From positions 2,046,001-2,110,000 of the forward strand of contig JAPFFF010000022.1 of assembly GCA_039105265.1 (NCBI GenBank): a DNA stretch of 64,000 nucleotides, in the 5' to 3' direction. Source of the stretch: Tritrichomonas musculus. Taxonomy: Eukaryota; Parabasalia; Tritrichomonadida; Tritrichomonadidae. The notes beneath the pieces are model-generated. The model ran no database searches and was not told where the DNA came from. It saw only the letters and a list, made by a program, of their open reading frames with translations. Below, in pieces: positions 1 through 8,222 of the stretch; the first letter of the stretch is position 1; every line of letters begins with the position of its first letter. Both the position numbers and the translations under genes were made by a program.

Positions 1-1986
1 TAATGGAGCTGGTATGATTGAATAGCTGTTACGGAATGTTAAGTGTTTATCACGAATCTTCTTCGTAACTGGTTGTTTCGTTTTCGGATCGGTAACATTG
101 ATCCATTTATAATGGTCCATAACGACTTGTAATAGAGTTCCACTTCGTTGAGTCACCTGTGTCTCCCAATCTGGTTCATGGATGAAGAAATAAGCGTCGT
201 ATTTCAGATTGTGGAAGTACGTTAACGAATTACTTTTGAGTGACATCAAGAACGTTGACGTGAGTTTAGATCCAGTGAATGGTACAACATGTTTGTCATC
301 ACAGAGACAAATCAGATATGGTCGATGTGGAGATACAGTTACATCAGTTTCGTAATCAGCGTAATAGATATGAGACCATTCAGTTATCTTCTTAGTGTCA
401 GCCGATTCAAGTCTACAACATGATTCTTCATCATAACTGAGACTAACGTAGTCATTCAAATGATTATCGAACTCACATGTATCGAGTATACCCTGTTCAC
501 ATTGATTGATCTCTCTGAAACATCCATGTTCGAACATAGTTTTAATAACTGTGGTGAGTTCAGTTCCAGTCCAATCATCTGGTTTATATTTTGGAGTATC
601 ATCATCATCTTTGATATCACGAATACGAAATCGTTGTTGAATGTTCATATTTGGATATAACATATCAATCTCATCATGATATTTAATATAAAACTTCGTT
701 ATCGGTATCATCTCTTTCATATCGATCATGTAATGTTCTTTATATAACAATAATTGAATCTTTCGATCAGCTATGACTTTCGGATTCTTACGAGTATCAA
801 CACTGAGTTGTTTCTGATGTCGTGAATCTCTCTTATCATCAAATTTGTATACAACGAAGTGACACTTCATTTGAATAGCTATTTCCAATATCTTCTTGTT
901 TGATATCGATCGAGTTAACATTATTGAACGAAGTTTATGAAGTTCGTCATCATTGAACACACCTGATTGAACACAAGCGTATACGAAACAGTTATCACGA
1001 TAGTTATTCTTGTTAATGGTGTTGAATATTTGATATCTAGTCAAGTCCAAACCATTGATTAGGTTGATGAATGGGAAGAATCCACCATCTGAAGCGTCAC
1101 GAAAGTCATCAACTGATTCAACTACTACTTCTTCACCATCAACCTTTTCGATGAACTCAGTCTTTCCAGTCTCTTCATTCTTCTTCTTTTCGATGAAATT
1201 CACAACGAATCTAACTGGTATGTAATCCCAACCGACTAAATTTGGATCACAATCGGAAGAGTATTCTTCTACAGTGATTTCACCGAGGATACATCGGATC
1301 ATGGTTTCGAGATCGGACTCTTTATTTAATGGAAACACTCTACCGTGTCCATCCATATCGAAACCTAATACATAAGGTCTCCATTTAGATGATTTCATCT
1401 TACGAATATGTCGTAACACTTGAACGAAAGCGTATTGTTTCTCACTATCATCATTGATATCGATTTCAAATGTTTCATGATTCTTAACAGCGATCATCAT
1501 TCTCTTCATTTCGTTTTGATACTCATCTTTGTCATGAACATTCTCTTCATAACGGAGTCGTTCATCGGATTTGGTTGTCGTATATTCAGTATCGACATTC
1601 ATTAACGATTCGATGAATAGTTTAGATTCACTTGGTTTTGGAACTGAATAGAGTTCACTCATATTCATCAATGAACGTTCGAACATAGCTGTATCTTTCA
1701 ATGACTGTTTATACTGTTCATGACTTTGATGTTGTTTCTGTTGTTGATGTTTCATTGTCGACATTCGTTCGAATAGATCGTCATCAGACTGTTTCTGTTC
1801 ACGTTTGATTTCATTGAAACGATTAACGTAATCAGATACACGTACACCTCTAAAAGCGATATTCATCTGTTTGATACTCTTCTTCAATATAGGTTTCAAC
1901 TCTTTGATCTTGAGTGATCCATATCTATCAAACCCTGGTAATGATAGAATCTCAGATTTCGATAGTCTACTCAACAACTTCGTCAT
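1..1986 (-). CDS. protein-primed DNA polymerase B, N-terminal part (runs off left edge)
   Basis: The frame is open for 662 codons from an ATG at 1984-1986 to the window edge. It aligns along its length with the pPolB at 34981-37372. Shared blocks include the Exo I region YYADYETDVTVSPHRPY (about residue 545) and the Exo II region TYFHNLKYDAYFF (about residue 610). The long N-terminal region before the exonuclease is typical of Polinton pPolB and may carry terminal-protein-like functions (inference). Polymerase motifs A-C would lie outside the window. The product would replicate the linear element by protein priming with 3'-5' proofreading. The start directly follows the stop of the upstream small gene. 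Confidence 0.85.
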   Translation of the reverse strand, partial: MTKLLSRLSKSEILSLPGFDRYGSLKIKELKPILKKSIKQMNIAFRGVRVSDYVNRFNEIKREQKQSDDDLFERMSTMKHQQQKQHQSHEQYKQSLKDTAMFERSLMNMSELYSVPKPSESKLFIESLMNVDTEYTTTKSDERLRYEENVHDKDEYQNEMKRMMIAVKNHETFEIDINDDSEKQYAFVQVLRHIRKMKSSKWRPYVLGFDMDGHGRVFPLNKESDLETMIRCILGEITVEEYSSDCDPNLVGWDYIPVRFVVNFIEKKKNEETGKTEFIEKVDGEEVVVESVDDFRDASDGGFFPFINLINGLDLTRYQIFNTINKNNYRDNCFVYACVQSGVFNDDELHKLRSIMLTRSISNKKILEIAIQMKCHFVVYKFDDKRDSRHQKQLSVDTRKNPKVIADRKIQLLLYKEHYMIDMKEMIPITKFYIKYHDEIDMLYPNMNIQQRFRIRDIKDDDDTPKYKPDDWTGTELTTVIKTMFEHGCFREINQCEQGILDTCEFDNHLNDYVSLSYDEESCCRLESADTKKITEWSHIYYADYETDVTVSPHRPYLICLCDDKHVVPFTGSKLTSTFLMSLKSNSLTYFHNLKYDAYFFIHEPDWETQVTQRSGTLLQVVMDHYKWINVTDPKTKQPVTKKIRDKHLTFRNSYSIIPAPL

Positions 1987-2241
1987 TTACGATAAATAAA
2001 AAATAATTTTCATGGTCTTACAATAATTATCATCCACATCAATAATAACGTTAGTACCGACATTAATGGAATCATCCGTCGAATTGACATTTACGATGAC
2101 ACGTATATGAATATCATCGTATAGTATTCTATCGATTTCATCTTGAGTCGGTTCCGAGTAATCTATAGAGGATTCTACTTTACGACCAAGAACGTCTATG
2201 GATTTAACACTCATTTCAATGAAACCAAAAATAAACATCAT
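1987..2241 (-). CDS. small P1 protein of unknown function
   Basis: An 84-residue frame whose stop abuts the pPolB start codon, suggesting one compact transcription unit. A second in-frame ATG ten residues in (MSVKSIDVL) may be the true start, because the first residues are hydrophobic and unlike the rest. The body is acidic and valine/isoleucine-rich, consistent with a small beta-rich protein. No family is recognised. Position and direction argue that it is a real gene of the element. Confidence 0.45.
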   Translation of the reverse strand: MMFIFGFIEMSVKSIDVLGRKVESSIDYSEPTQDEIDRILYDDIHIRVIVNVNSTDDSINVGTNVIIDVDDNYCKTMKIIFYLS

Positions 2242-2266
2242 TTACTCTTCATCGTCAGCGAATTCA

Positions 2267-2596
2267 TCACTTACTCTTTATCAATTCGATCTTACTCATA
2301 TTCGATGTATAAGCTATCATTCGATCACTAACATATAGGCTATCATGTCTAGACTCGTCCGTTACTAGATTGAACTTCAATGAATTACCGATCTCACCAC
2401 CCTTCTCTAATTGGACGATTTTCATGAGAGGATCGTAACGATATACTTGACGTTCACTCGGACTGAAGAAGAAGATTCGTTTATGGAATGTATGACGATT
2501 ATGAGATACTATTCGTTTGATATCAGCTGGCATGATATAGACAGGAACGTTATCACATTCGAAATCAGCTGAATGGATATAGTAGTTAGTAGTCAT
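2267..2596 (-). CDS. small P1 protein of unknown function
   Basis: A 109-residue frame, the first gene from the presumed right terminus of P1, 25 bases upstream of the next small gene on the same strand. The sequence is mixed charged and hydrophobic without low complexity (MTTNYYIHSADFECDNVPVY at the start), which favours a folded protein. No membrane segment or known motif is visible. Being the promoter-proximal gene before pPolB, it could be an early or replication-associated protein; that is inference from position only. Confidence 0.5.
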   Translation of the reverse strand: MTTNYYIHSADFECDNVPVYIMPADIKRIVSHNRHTFHKRIFFFSPSERQVYRYDPLMKIVQLEKGGEIGNSLKFNLVTDESRHDSLYVSDRMIAYTSNMSKIELIKSK

Positions 2597-2651
2597 TTGT
2601 CGATGAATAAAAGTTAGATTAATATCGATAGAGTGATCGGTCTAATTAATC

Positions 2652-2904
2652 TATCATGGTACTATCGATAAGGTGTTACTCGTACAGAATTCGATAGAGA
2701 TGACGCATGCCAGATCATACATACTGGATGTATCAACGCCATTAATCAACGCCATTAATCGACACTAATGAACTATTATTGGCATACTGATGATGTTAAT
2801 ATCATTAATGATAAGCTATTATGACACTATCGTTGATGTTAATCGTTATCGATAGAATGGTCGTTCATATGGAGTTATCATAGTACTATCGATAAGGTGT
2901 TACT
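2652..2904. repeat. 29-bp direct repeat, two copies 224 bp apart
   Basis: Copies at 2652-2680 and 2876-2904 share TATCATxGTACTATCGATAA followed by GGTGTTACT, with one mismatch. Both lie upstream of the first P1 gene and near the presumed terminus. They may be subterminal binding sites or the result of a local duplication. Confidence 0.8.
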
Positions 2905-2910
2905 TGTGTT

Positions 2911-2951
2911 CTAAGGAGGGGCGGAGATCGATAGATCGTAGCCCTCCTTAG
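2911..2951. repeat. inverted repeat at presumed P1 terminus
   Basis: CTAAGGAGGG at 2911-2920 pairs perfectly with CCCTCCTTAG at 2942-2951. The 21-base spacer itself contains the near-palindrome GATCGATAGATC. This is the strongest hairpin in the P1 end region and is G/C-rich in an AT-rich setting. It could be a terminal structure or a transcription signal. Confidence 0.7.
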
Positions 2952-3288
2952 TATTACTACTTTTGTGATGTAAAAAAAATAAGGCCTACCCGAAACCCTG
3001 ACTTTTTAACAAAATCACCGAGCGCTAACAAATGCCGACTTACAATTTCATTTATCAAGCATAACATAAAATTTAATGGTAAAAATGACCTCCTAAACCA
3101 ATATTTGCTCACAAATTAAAAATAATTTATAAAAATTTTAATAACCGTCCGCATATTCCGCATATAGTAAAAATTTTTAAAAAATAAACGTTCTCCAAAA
3201 ATTTTTTTTAATATTATGCCTGATTTTTATTGAAAAAAAATCCAATTCTACAATAAGAAAAAAAGTAGTAGTGTATATGAGATAAGCA

Positions 3289-3620
3289 GTGGGTAGCATC
3301 TTAGTGAGTAGCATCTTAGTGAGTAGCATCTTAGTGAGTAGCATCTTAGTGAGTAGCATCTTAGTGAGTAGTATCTTAGTGAGTAGCATCTTAGTGAGTA
3401 GCATCTTAGTGAGTAGCATCTTAATGAGTAGCATCTTAGTGAGTAGCATCTTAGTGAGTAGCATCTTAATGAGTAGCATCTTAGTGAGATGCCTCCTAGT
3501 GAGATACCTCTTAGTGAGATGCCTCCTAGTGAGATGCCTCCTAGTGAGATGCCTCCTAGTGAGATGCCTCCTAGTGAGATGCCTCCTAGTGAGAACCTTC
3601 TTAGTGAGAACCTTCTTTTA
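3289..3620. repeat. 15-bp minisatellite, about 22 copies
   Basis: A tandem array of a 15-bp unit in two variants: GAGTAGCATCTTAGT in the left two thirds and GAGATGCCTCCTAGT in the right third, with a last pair ending AACCTTCTTAGT. Because 15 is a multiple of three, frames stay open on both strands and give five-residue repeats, but these frames have no other support as genes. The right end overlaps the last codons of the AT-hook protein gene, so the array probably grew from the end of that gene. Confidence 0.95.
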
Positions 3621-3888
3621 GAGATGCCTCATTGCTTTCATATACTTTAATTTTTTCTTTCATACTTTGTACTTCTTTTTTCTTTCTTTCTCGATATGCC
3701 TTTTGTTGCTGCTTACGTGCTTCATTTCTTTCTTCAATTGTTGCATACTTTTGCTTTCTACCACGTTTTTCTGTTGTTTCAGTTTTTGCTGTATCAATAT
3801 CCTTGAGGTTATCCTTGCTTTTAGACTTCTTGAGTTTCTTGATAATAGCTGTTTCTTTGAAATCACCCAAATCCAAATTTTGGCGCAT
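3601..3888 (-). CDS. small AT-hook / basic-region protein of Polintons
   Basis: About 95 residues from the ATG at 3886-3888. This start is chosen because it aligns with the paralogue at 40157-40393 (MAGRLNFSEFNETDIIKK against MRQNLDLGDFKETAIIKK). After an acidic N-terminal part comes the AT-hook-like RGRKQKYAT, then a strongly basic helix EARKQQQKAYRERKKKE leading into a short heptad-like helix, so the layout resembles a bZIP. It probably binds AT-rich DNA in the nucleus or virion core (inference). The last residues lie in the 15-bp minisatellite and differ from the paralogue. It is divergent from the neighbouring plus-strand gene at 3965. Confidence 0.65.
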   Translation of the reverse strand: MRQNLDLGDFKETAIIKKLKKSKSKDNLKDIDTAKTETTEKRGRKQKYATIEERNEARKQQQKAYRERKKKEVQSMKEKIKVYESNEASLKEGSH

Positions 3889-3964
3889 GATTTCATTCGA
3901 GAAAAAAAATTGAATTATTTTTGAAAATTGAATTTTCGCAAAAAAAATCACATCATTTTTTTAA

Positions 3965-4525
3965 ATGTCTTGTTCTCCAAAAGACTTTAAAAATTACCAA
4001 AAACAGCAAAAAATTGTTATTAAAAATGCCAAAACTGAAATCATTAATGCTGTTAAAGAGTTATCATTTCTGTTCAACCAAAAAATAGATAACTCTACAC
4101 CAATTGCTGTATGCCCTTCCTATGACACATTGATACAAAACAACTTCGACAAGGTTGCTAATGCTCTCTGCCAAATGAATCTTACTACCTGCGAGGTATG
4201 TGTGAAACCAACTACTGCTCAATCACCACCTCCAGTTCATAGAAGACCTCTTTCTTTTGAGATACCAGTAGTGTCTGACTCACAAGAGACACAAGATACA
4301 CAAGAGACACAGGAGACACAAGATGATTCAAGGAGTATCTTCACCATAAGAGTAAAAATAATTACTTCTAATTTTATATGTCTTTTTTTATATATGTCTT
4401 TTTTATATATGTCTTTTTATATATGTCTTTTTTTATATATGTCTTTTTTTATATATGTCTTTTTTATATATGTCTTTTTTTATATATGTCTTTTTTATAC
4501 TATGCATTATTTTAAGCATTCATGA
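3965..4525 (+). CDS. unknown P2 protein with repeat-encoded tail
   Basis: A 186-residue frame that divides with the AT-hook gene from a 76-base promoter region. Residues 1-115 look like a normal soluble protein: a charged helical N-terminal half and a proline-rich stretch (SPPPVHRRP). These are followed by a short QETQDTQ repeat. The last 50 residues are encoded by a TATATATGTCTTTTT microsatellite and are hydrophobic (FLYMSF repeats), so they are probably an expansion and not a functional domain. No family is recognised. Confidence 0.5.
   Translation: MSCSPKDFKNYQKQQKIVIKNAKTEIINAVKELSFLFNQKIDNSTPIAVCPSYDTLIQNNFDKVANALCQMNLTTCEVCVKPTTAQSPPPVHRRPLSFEIPVVSDSQETQDTQETQETQDDSRSIFTIRVKIITSNFICLFLYMSFLYMSFYICLFLYMSFFIYVFFIYVFFYICLFYTMHYFKHS
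4370..4497. repeat. TATATATGTCTTTTT-type microsatellite
   Basis: About eight copies of a 14-17 bp unit made of TATATATGTC plus a T-run of five to eight bases. The varying T-run length suggests slippage. It lies in the end of the frame starting at 3965 and borders the remnants on the minus strand. Confidence 0.9.
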
Positions 4526-4690
4526 TAATTATTAACCAGCTCATTATATTCTTTATTATATACTTGTTTCAAATCAATAACTACCTCTCCATTATCTCTA
4601 ATAATCTTAATAGCATCTATCTTTCTTATTGGGTTACTCTTAGCTGCACAACATCCAACATCTTCATTAAGTTGTACTTCAACCTCATTA
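4507..4690 (-). pseudogene. remnant of the MIKKR small-protein family (C-terminal part)
   Basis: The minus-strand translation of this stretch matches the C-terminal third of the protein at 42013-42534: NEVEVQLNEDVGCCAAKSNP, then QVYNKEYNELVNNYHECLK at its end. The match is high and collinear. The family's N-terminal part (MIKKR start) is not found here. The gene is a fossil fragment within P2. Function of the family is unknown; a double-cysteine motif GCC is conserved between the two copies. Confidence 0.75.
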
Positions 4691-5003
4691 ACATGTAGTA
4701 TTGCTTTGATGATGTTGTATTACCATTAACATAAAACTCAGGCATATCCTCATTTATATTCCTTCTTTTATTAGTCTTGACATATATGTATGTTAAACCT
4801 AGTTTATCTAAATCAGGTGGATAGAACCTCTTATATTTCTCATCTGCCTTTAGTGACACATATAACACTCTTGCATTATATCCATATTTACCAGATGGTA
4901 TAGGGAATTTGTCACATAGTATTGAGAAATTACACACATCAAATGTTTTAGGTAATTTTGCTTTAAGGTTATTGATATAGTCATATACTCCTGGAGTATT
5001 CAT
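4690..5003 (-). pseudogene. remnant of the YDYINN small-protein family
   Basis: Starts at the ATG 5001-5003 and matches the intact-looking homologue at 13629-14078 over most of its length: VYDYINN near the start, FSILCDKFPI against FAILCDRYPI, VSLKADEKYKRFYPP against ISIKADKNVWRLYPD, and a shared FYVNG/FFVNG. The family has no recognised function. The alternating charged and aromatic residues suggest a compact folded domain of about 110 residues. Broken fossil copy. Confidence 0.75.
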
Positions 5004-5034
5004 TTATATTGCTTGAAAAAAATATACAAAAAAA

Positions 5035-5469
5035 TTAATAAACATTATTTTGGGTAAAGATATGTTGAGTAGGCCCATATCGAATATCTTGTTTATAATA
5101 TTCTCTTGCTCTGCCTTGCATTGGTGGTTTCTCAGGCTTATTAAGATATTTTGGTAGAAGAGGTACTGGTTTATCTTGTTGTCCTATATGTCTATAAAAA
5201 CCACCATCTGTAATACTAACTGGAGGTTCATTAACAGGTTTTGTTATATGTTCTCGAGTATCTGGGAATCTTACTGGGTCATCATGTTCAATAATCTAGG
5301 TAGTAGGCCGATTAATAAATGGGTTGAATGTGACCGAATAAGTATTTGTATTGCTGAATACACCAAAATGTTGGTACTCTATGTCTTTATTTTTCATGGT
5401 GGCTTCATTAAACATCATACCTTCTCTTCCAACAATCTCAGCTTGTGGGCTTCTGTAATCATTCGACAT
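5035..5469 (-). pseudogene. remnant of the NDNTYAV small-protein family
   Basis: From ATG 5467-5469, this reads like the homologues at 14125-14553 and 43412-43843. Matching blocks are an N-terminal AEIVGREGMMFNEAT, HFGVFSNTNTYSVTFNP, NEPPVSITDGGFY, LLPKYLNKPE and a final YGP block. The family is proline-rich in its second half and probably largely extended, like a virion cement or scaffold protein (inference). Here it lies just downstream of the MCP gene, as in P5. Broken fossil copy. Confidence 0.8.
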
Positions 5470-5496
5470 TTTCTATAAAATAAAATATGCATCTTT

Positions 5497-7185
5497 TTAC
5501 TCAGGGGTTGTTAAATCATAGGCTCCTATACGTACTGATGGTGGCATACCATTTGGCCTAATCAAGATACTAATTGATATATCTGTTAATAAGCATAATA
5601 ATGGAGGTGTATCTACTTCCTTTCTAAATGGATTATCTGCCTTTTGACTACATATAAGTTCAAAGTTAATAGGTGCAAGACTTGATAGACCTTGTTGGTA
5701 TGTGCCGTCTGTTTCTGTTGGAAGACCTATGAAGAATGAGGACCTATCATTTGGATAATAACCAGTTGTATTTTCATTATATTGGTACTCATTAGCTAAA
5801 CTTGCAATAACCTCTTTGTTAAATCCATTTTGCTCTCCATTCATGTTCATTGCATTCTGGCAGTATTCGAGAAACTCGGGATATTTACCATTAGTACCAA
5901 ATGCTTTAGCAGGGATATTGTTATAATTACCACAATTCATGTGGAAGGATTCAAACATAGGATTCTTGAAGTATGTCTTATGAGTATGCTTAAGTGGGAA
6001 TAAGCAAAACCTACTATCAACAAAATTAGGTGTGATAGTGATAGTAGCTTTGTCTTGCTCTGCATTAAGAGGTCTTGTGCAAGTGTAAAATGACATAATT
6101 TGTGTTGGGAATGTGAGTGGGTGTTGTGGGTTTGCATATCTTTGAACAAGTGCTGTATATACTGATTCATGAATACCAAAGCATGGGATAATACTTGCAC
6201 ATTCTTCAATGGAATAATCAACAACACTCCAGGTTCTCCAATCACTATATACTTTTCTGTCTACTCTTACTTTCGTTGAGGCATCATCTTTCTTCGGTTT
6301 ATACACAAAACCACCATTTATATCTCCAACAGGTGGAAGATGGTTAGGGTGATTAATATCACTTTTAGCTATCTTATCAGTACTGGTCCACATCCATATT
6401 GGCTCTCCAATAGGTCTAAATTCATTTGTAATTTCATCAACACTATAATCTACTCCATCAAAAGGATGTCTAAGTAACCTCTTTTCCATACCTACAGGAC
6501 AATACACCATACCAGCTGTTGAAAAGTATAGACGTAATTCGATTTTACCTGCAAAGGCTGGTACGTACTTGATATTAGATAAAGGCAGGAATCTTCGTAA
6601 ATCAATCTTTAATTTTATTGTTTCATTGATAGTAGTCACACTCTTGTTAAGGTTTGCAACAAAACCACATCTCCTTCCGTGATTATCATTCCAAATATCT
6701 TTATGTCTGGCTTTACTATATATATCAGCTCTTTTAGTTACTTCATTTGCGCAACATGCTGTTAAAAAGGATTCTTCGCACCCAAAGTTCTGTGTATAAA
6801 GAGTCATACCATTAGCAACAATTTCATACTTTTCAACTGCATCTCGAGCATCTTTGAAATCAAACCATACCTTACCAAAATTATATCCATCAACATTTTC
6901 TAAATCACTAGCTATTGGTTTATCAATCTTTAATGTCACTTTCATGTCTGCTCGAAAAAAACCATTATATATGTCTGCAGTATTATGTGTATTGGGTGAT
7001 ATAATACATGTTGTATAGGAACCACTCTTAATAGGTGGTGATGGTGAATAGGATGTTTGAGGATTTAGAGCATATGCCTTATTAGTATCACTAAGTGCTA
7101 TGCAATTATCAACAACATCAAAATAGGATGCAATCTGGGTACAAAACTCAGCAGAGGTTCTCATATAGGATTCCTTATTCAGCAT
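5497..7185 (-). CDS. Polinton major capsid protein (double jelly-roll)
   Basis: 562 residues, the usual size for Polinton MCPs. The C-terminal 220 residues are closely related to the partial MCP at 43866-44558: shared FPTQIMSFYTC, NPMFESFHMNCG, AMNMNGEQNGFNKEVIASL, FFIGLPTETDGTYQQGL and a terminal SILIRPNGMPPSVRIG. Many beta-strand-like stretches and no membrane segment fit a DJR capsid fold. The start at 7183-7185 follows a T-rich leader (TTTTTTTTCATCTAAA). It sits between the basic protein and the NDNTYAV remnant on the same strand. Assignment as MCP rests on length, position and the family's hallmark neighbours; a structure prediction would be decisive. Confidence 0.75.
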   Translation of the reverse strand: MLNKESYMRTSAEFCTQIASYFDVVDNCIALSDTNKAYALNPQTSYSPSPPIKSGSYTTCIISPNTHNTADIYNGFFRADMKVTLKIDKPIASDLENVDGYNFGKVWFDFKDARDAVEKYEIVANGMTLYTQNFGCEESFLTACCANEVTKRADIYSKARHKDIWNDNHGRRCGFVANLNKSVTTINETIKLKIDLRRFLPLSNIKYVPAFAGKIELRLYFSTAGMVYCPVGMEKRLLRHPFDGVDYSVDEITNEFRPIGEPIWMWTSTDKIAKSDINHPNHLPPVGDINGGFVYKPKKDDASTKVRVDRKVYSDWRTWSVVDYSIEECASIIPCFGIHESVYTALVQRYANPQHPLTFPTQIMSFYTCTRPLNAEQDKATITITPNFVDSRFCLFPLKHTHKTYFKNPMFESFHMNCGNYNNIPAKAFGTNGKYPEFLEYCQNAMNMNGEQNGFNKEVIASLANEYQYNENTTGYYPNDRSSFFIGLPTETDGTYQQGLSSLAPINFELICSQKADNPFRKEVDTPPLLCLLTDISISILIRPNGMPPSVRIGAYDLTTPE

Positions 7186-7256
7186 TTTAGATGAAAAAAA
7201 ATTTACATCATATCTTCAAATATGCGATTTCTCCTACCAATAGGTCTTATAGGTAT

Positions 7257-7748
7257 TTATTGCTGTGGAGGTTCATCTTGAGGTATGTATTGCTGTTCAT
7301 CAAGAACATATTGTTGTCTTGGTTTACTCATTCTTTTATCAACAACCTCCTTAATCATACGTCTCTGTTCTTTCTTTTCTCGATTTGTCTTTATTTCTTC
7401 TCCTAATGACTTTAGCTGTTTTAGTATTTCCTCATTCACTGTTGGGTCATATACTTGTTGACTTTGTGGAGGTTTTCGAGGTTTTCGAGGTTTTCGGGCT
7501 GCTTTCGAACTTAATGGCTTTCTTGGCATTTCTTCAAGTTCTTCATTGTCAGAGTTTTCTTGAGTTTCTTCGAGTTCTTTATTTTCTGAGTTTTCTTGAT
7601 AATCTCGATTTATTGGAGTTGTTCGCTGTTTTACAATATACTTGTCTTTCTTCTTTGTGGGTAAAACTTCCCAATCGGGGTCATCCATACCATTTAACCA
7701 TCTGTGTATTACTGCAAGTCTCTTAGAACCTGTAAGATGCTTTGACAT
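7257..7748 (-). CDS. basic/acidic low-complexity virion-type protein
   Basis: 163 residues between the MCP and the pVI-like gene. The N-terminal 50 residues look folded (HRWLNGMDDPDWEVLP). They are followed by an acidic repeat (EETQENSDNEELEEM), a very basic proline/arginine stretch (ARKPRKPRKPPQ), a charged helix, and a glutamine/proline-rich tail. This resembles core or scaffold proteins that bridge capsid and DNA, but no specific family is recognised. The gene shares strand and short spacing with its neighbours, so it is probably expressed with them. Confidence 0.6.
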   Translation of the reverse strand: MSKHLTGSKRLAVIHRWLNGMDDPDWEVLPTKKKDKYIVKQRTTPINRDYQENSENKELEETQENSDNEELEEMPRKPLSSKAARKPRKPRKPPQSQQVYDPTVNEEILKQLKSLGEEIKTNREKKEQRRMIKEVVDKRMSKPRQQYVLDEQQYIPQDEPPQQ

Positions 7749-7791
7749 TTAAAATAAATAAAAAAGTAATGTGAGTTTTATTGAGTTTTTG

Positions 7792-8205
7792 TTAGATGTA
7801 GGTTCTTGCATGGTGGTTTGTACTTCCTCCTCCAGTGTCTGCTATAGGTTTCGATGTATCTGCTTGACTTGCTTTAGGTTCTACTACTGTTTCACCTTTA
7901 GCGGATTTATTAATTGATGATAAGGCTGTTTTCACATTTCCTTCAGGTACATATTTTAATGCAGATTCAGCTATATTTGCTATTTTACTTCTTGCATTAT
8001 CACTCAAGAAGCTTTCACCAAGACCTTTTGCAACTTTGCCAATAAGACCTGAATGTTTAGTTAGACCTCCTGCTGTAGTCTCTAATAATTTACTTGCAAG
8101 ACCACCTGTAAAATTATCCGCGGCTCCCATTAAGACTTTACCACCTAAGCCTATTCCTCCTTTTATCATTTCTCTCCAAATGCTATAATTTGGGTCAGGT
8201 ACCAT
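7792..8205 (-). CDS. pVI-like minor capsid protein candidate
   Basis: 137 residues. The N-terminal half is rich in Gly, Ala and Leu in an amphipathic pattern (GGIGLGGKVLMGAADNFTGG), the second half is Lys/Ala-rich, and the tail ends STNHHARTYI. Small amphipathic glycine-rich proteins of this kind beside the MCP are typical of Polinton pVI/PX-type minor capsid proteins, where they act as membrane-active or cement proteins. Position between ATPase and MCP supports this. Similar proteins are at 15931-16185 and 56071-56322, although they are not obvious sequence homologues. Confidence 0.55.
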   Translation of the reverse strand: MVPDPNYSIWREMIKGGIGLGGKVLMGAADNFTGGLASKLLETTAGGLTKHSGLIGKVAKGLGESFLSDNARSKIANIAESALKYVPEGNVKTALSSINKSAKGETVVEPKASQADTSKPIADTGGGSTNHHARTYI

Positions 8206-8222
8206 TTTTAAAAAATAAAAAA

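Larger units (their letters stand above)
1..2960 (-). mobile_element. Polinton P1, polymerase end (partial at window edge)
   Basis: This is the terminal part of a Polinton/Maverick, read on the minus strand, with the N-terminal half of a pPolB gene preceded by two small genes and about 350 bases of repeat-bearing non-coding sequence. pPolB next to one terminus is usual for Polintons. Base use (many TCG, GAT and CGA triplets) differs from the other elements in the window, so it is a separate lineage. The rest lies outside the window, so wholeness cannot be judged; what is visible shows no obvious break. The right border near 2960 is inferred from the end of the repeats and a change in composition. 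Confidence 0.7.
2597..3288. other. non-coding terminal and inter-element region
   Basis: No convincing gene. The left part (to about 2960) holds short direct repeats and a 10-bp inverted repeat and is probably the terminal region of P1. After about 2970 the sequence becomes AT-rich with many A/T runs and shares nothing obvious with P1, so the element border is placed near there. A short tandem duplication containing ATCAACGCCATTA lies near 2737-2760. Confidence 0.5.

Noticed and set aside
2949-2957. TAGTATTAC, identical to the circovirus-type origin nonamer, beside a hairpin
   Set aside because: The nonamer is at the edge of the stem and not in the loop, no Rep gene lies near it, and a 9-mer of A/T-rich composition is expected by chance in a window of this size.
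3289-3621. Open frame of 110 codons with SILVS repeats on the plus strand
   Set aside because: It is translated from the 15-bp minisatellite; both strands are open because the period is a multiple of three, and there is no independent evidence of a gene.
5176-5478. Plus-strand frames opposite the NDNTYAV remnant and the MCP, basic-protein and ATPase genes
   Set aside because: They are shadows of the minus-strand genes, which have homologues elsewhere in the window; the plus frames have none.
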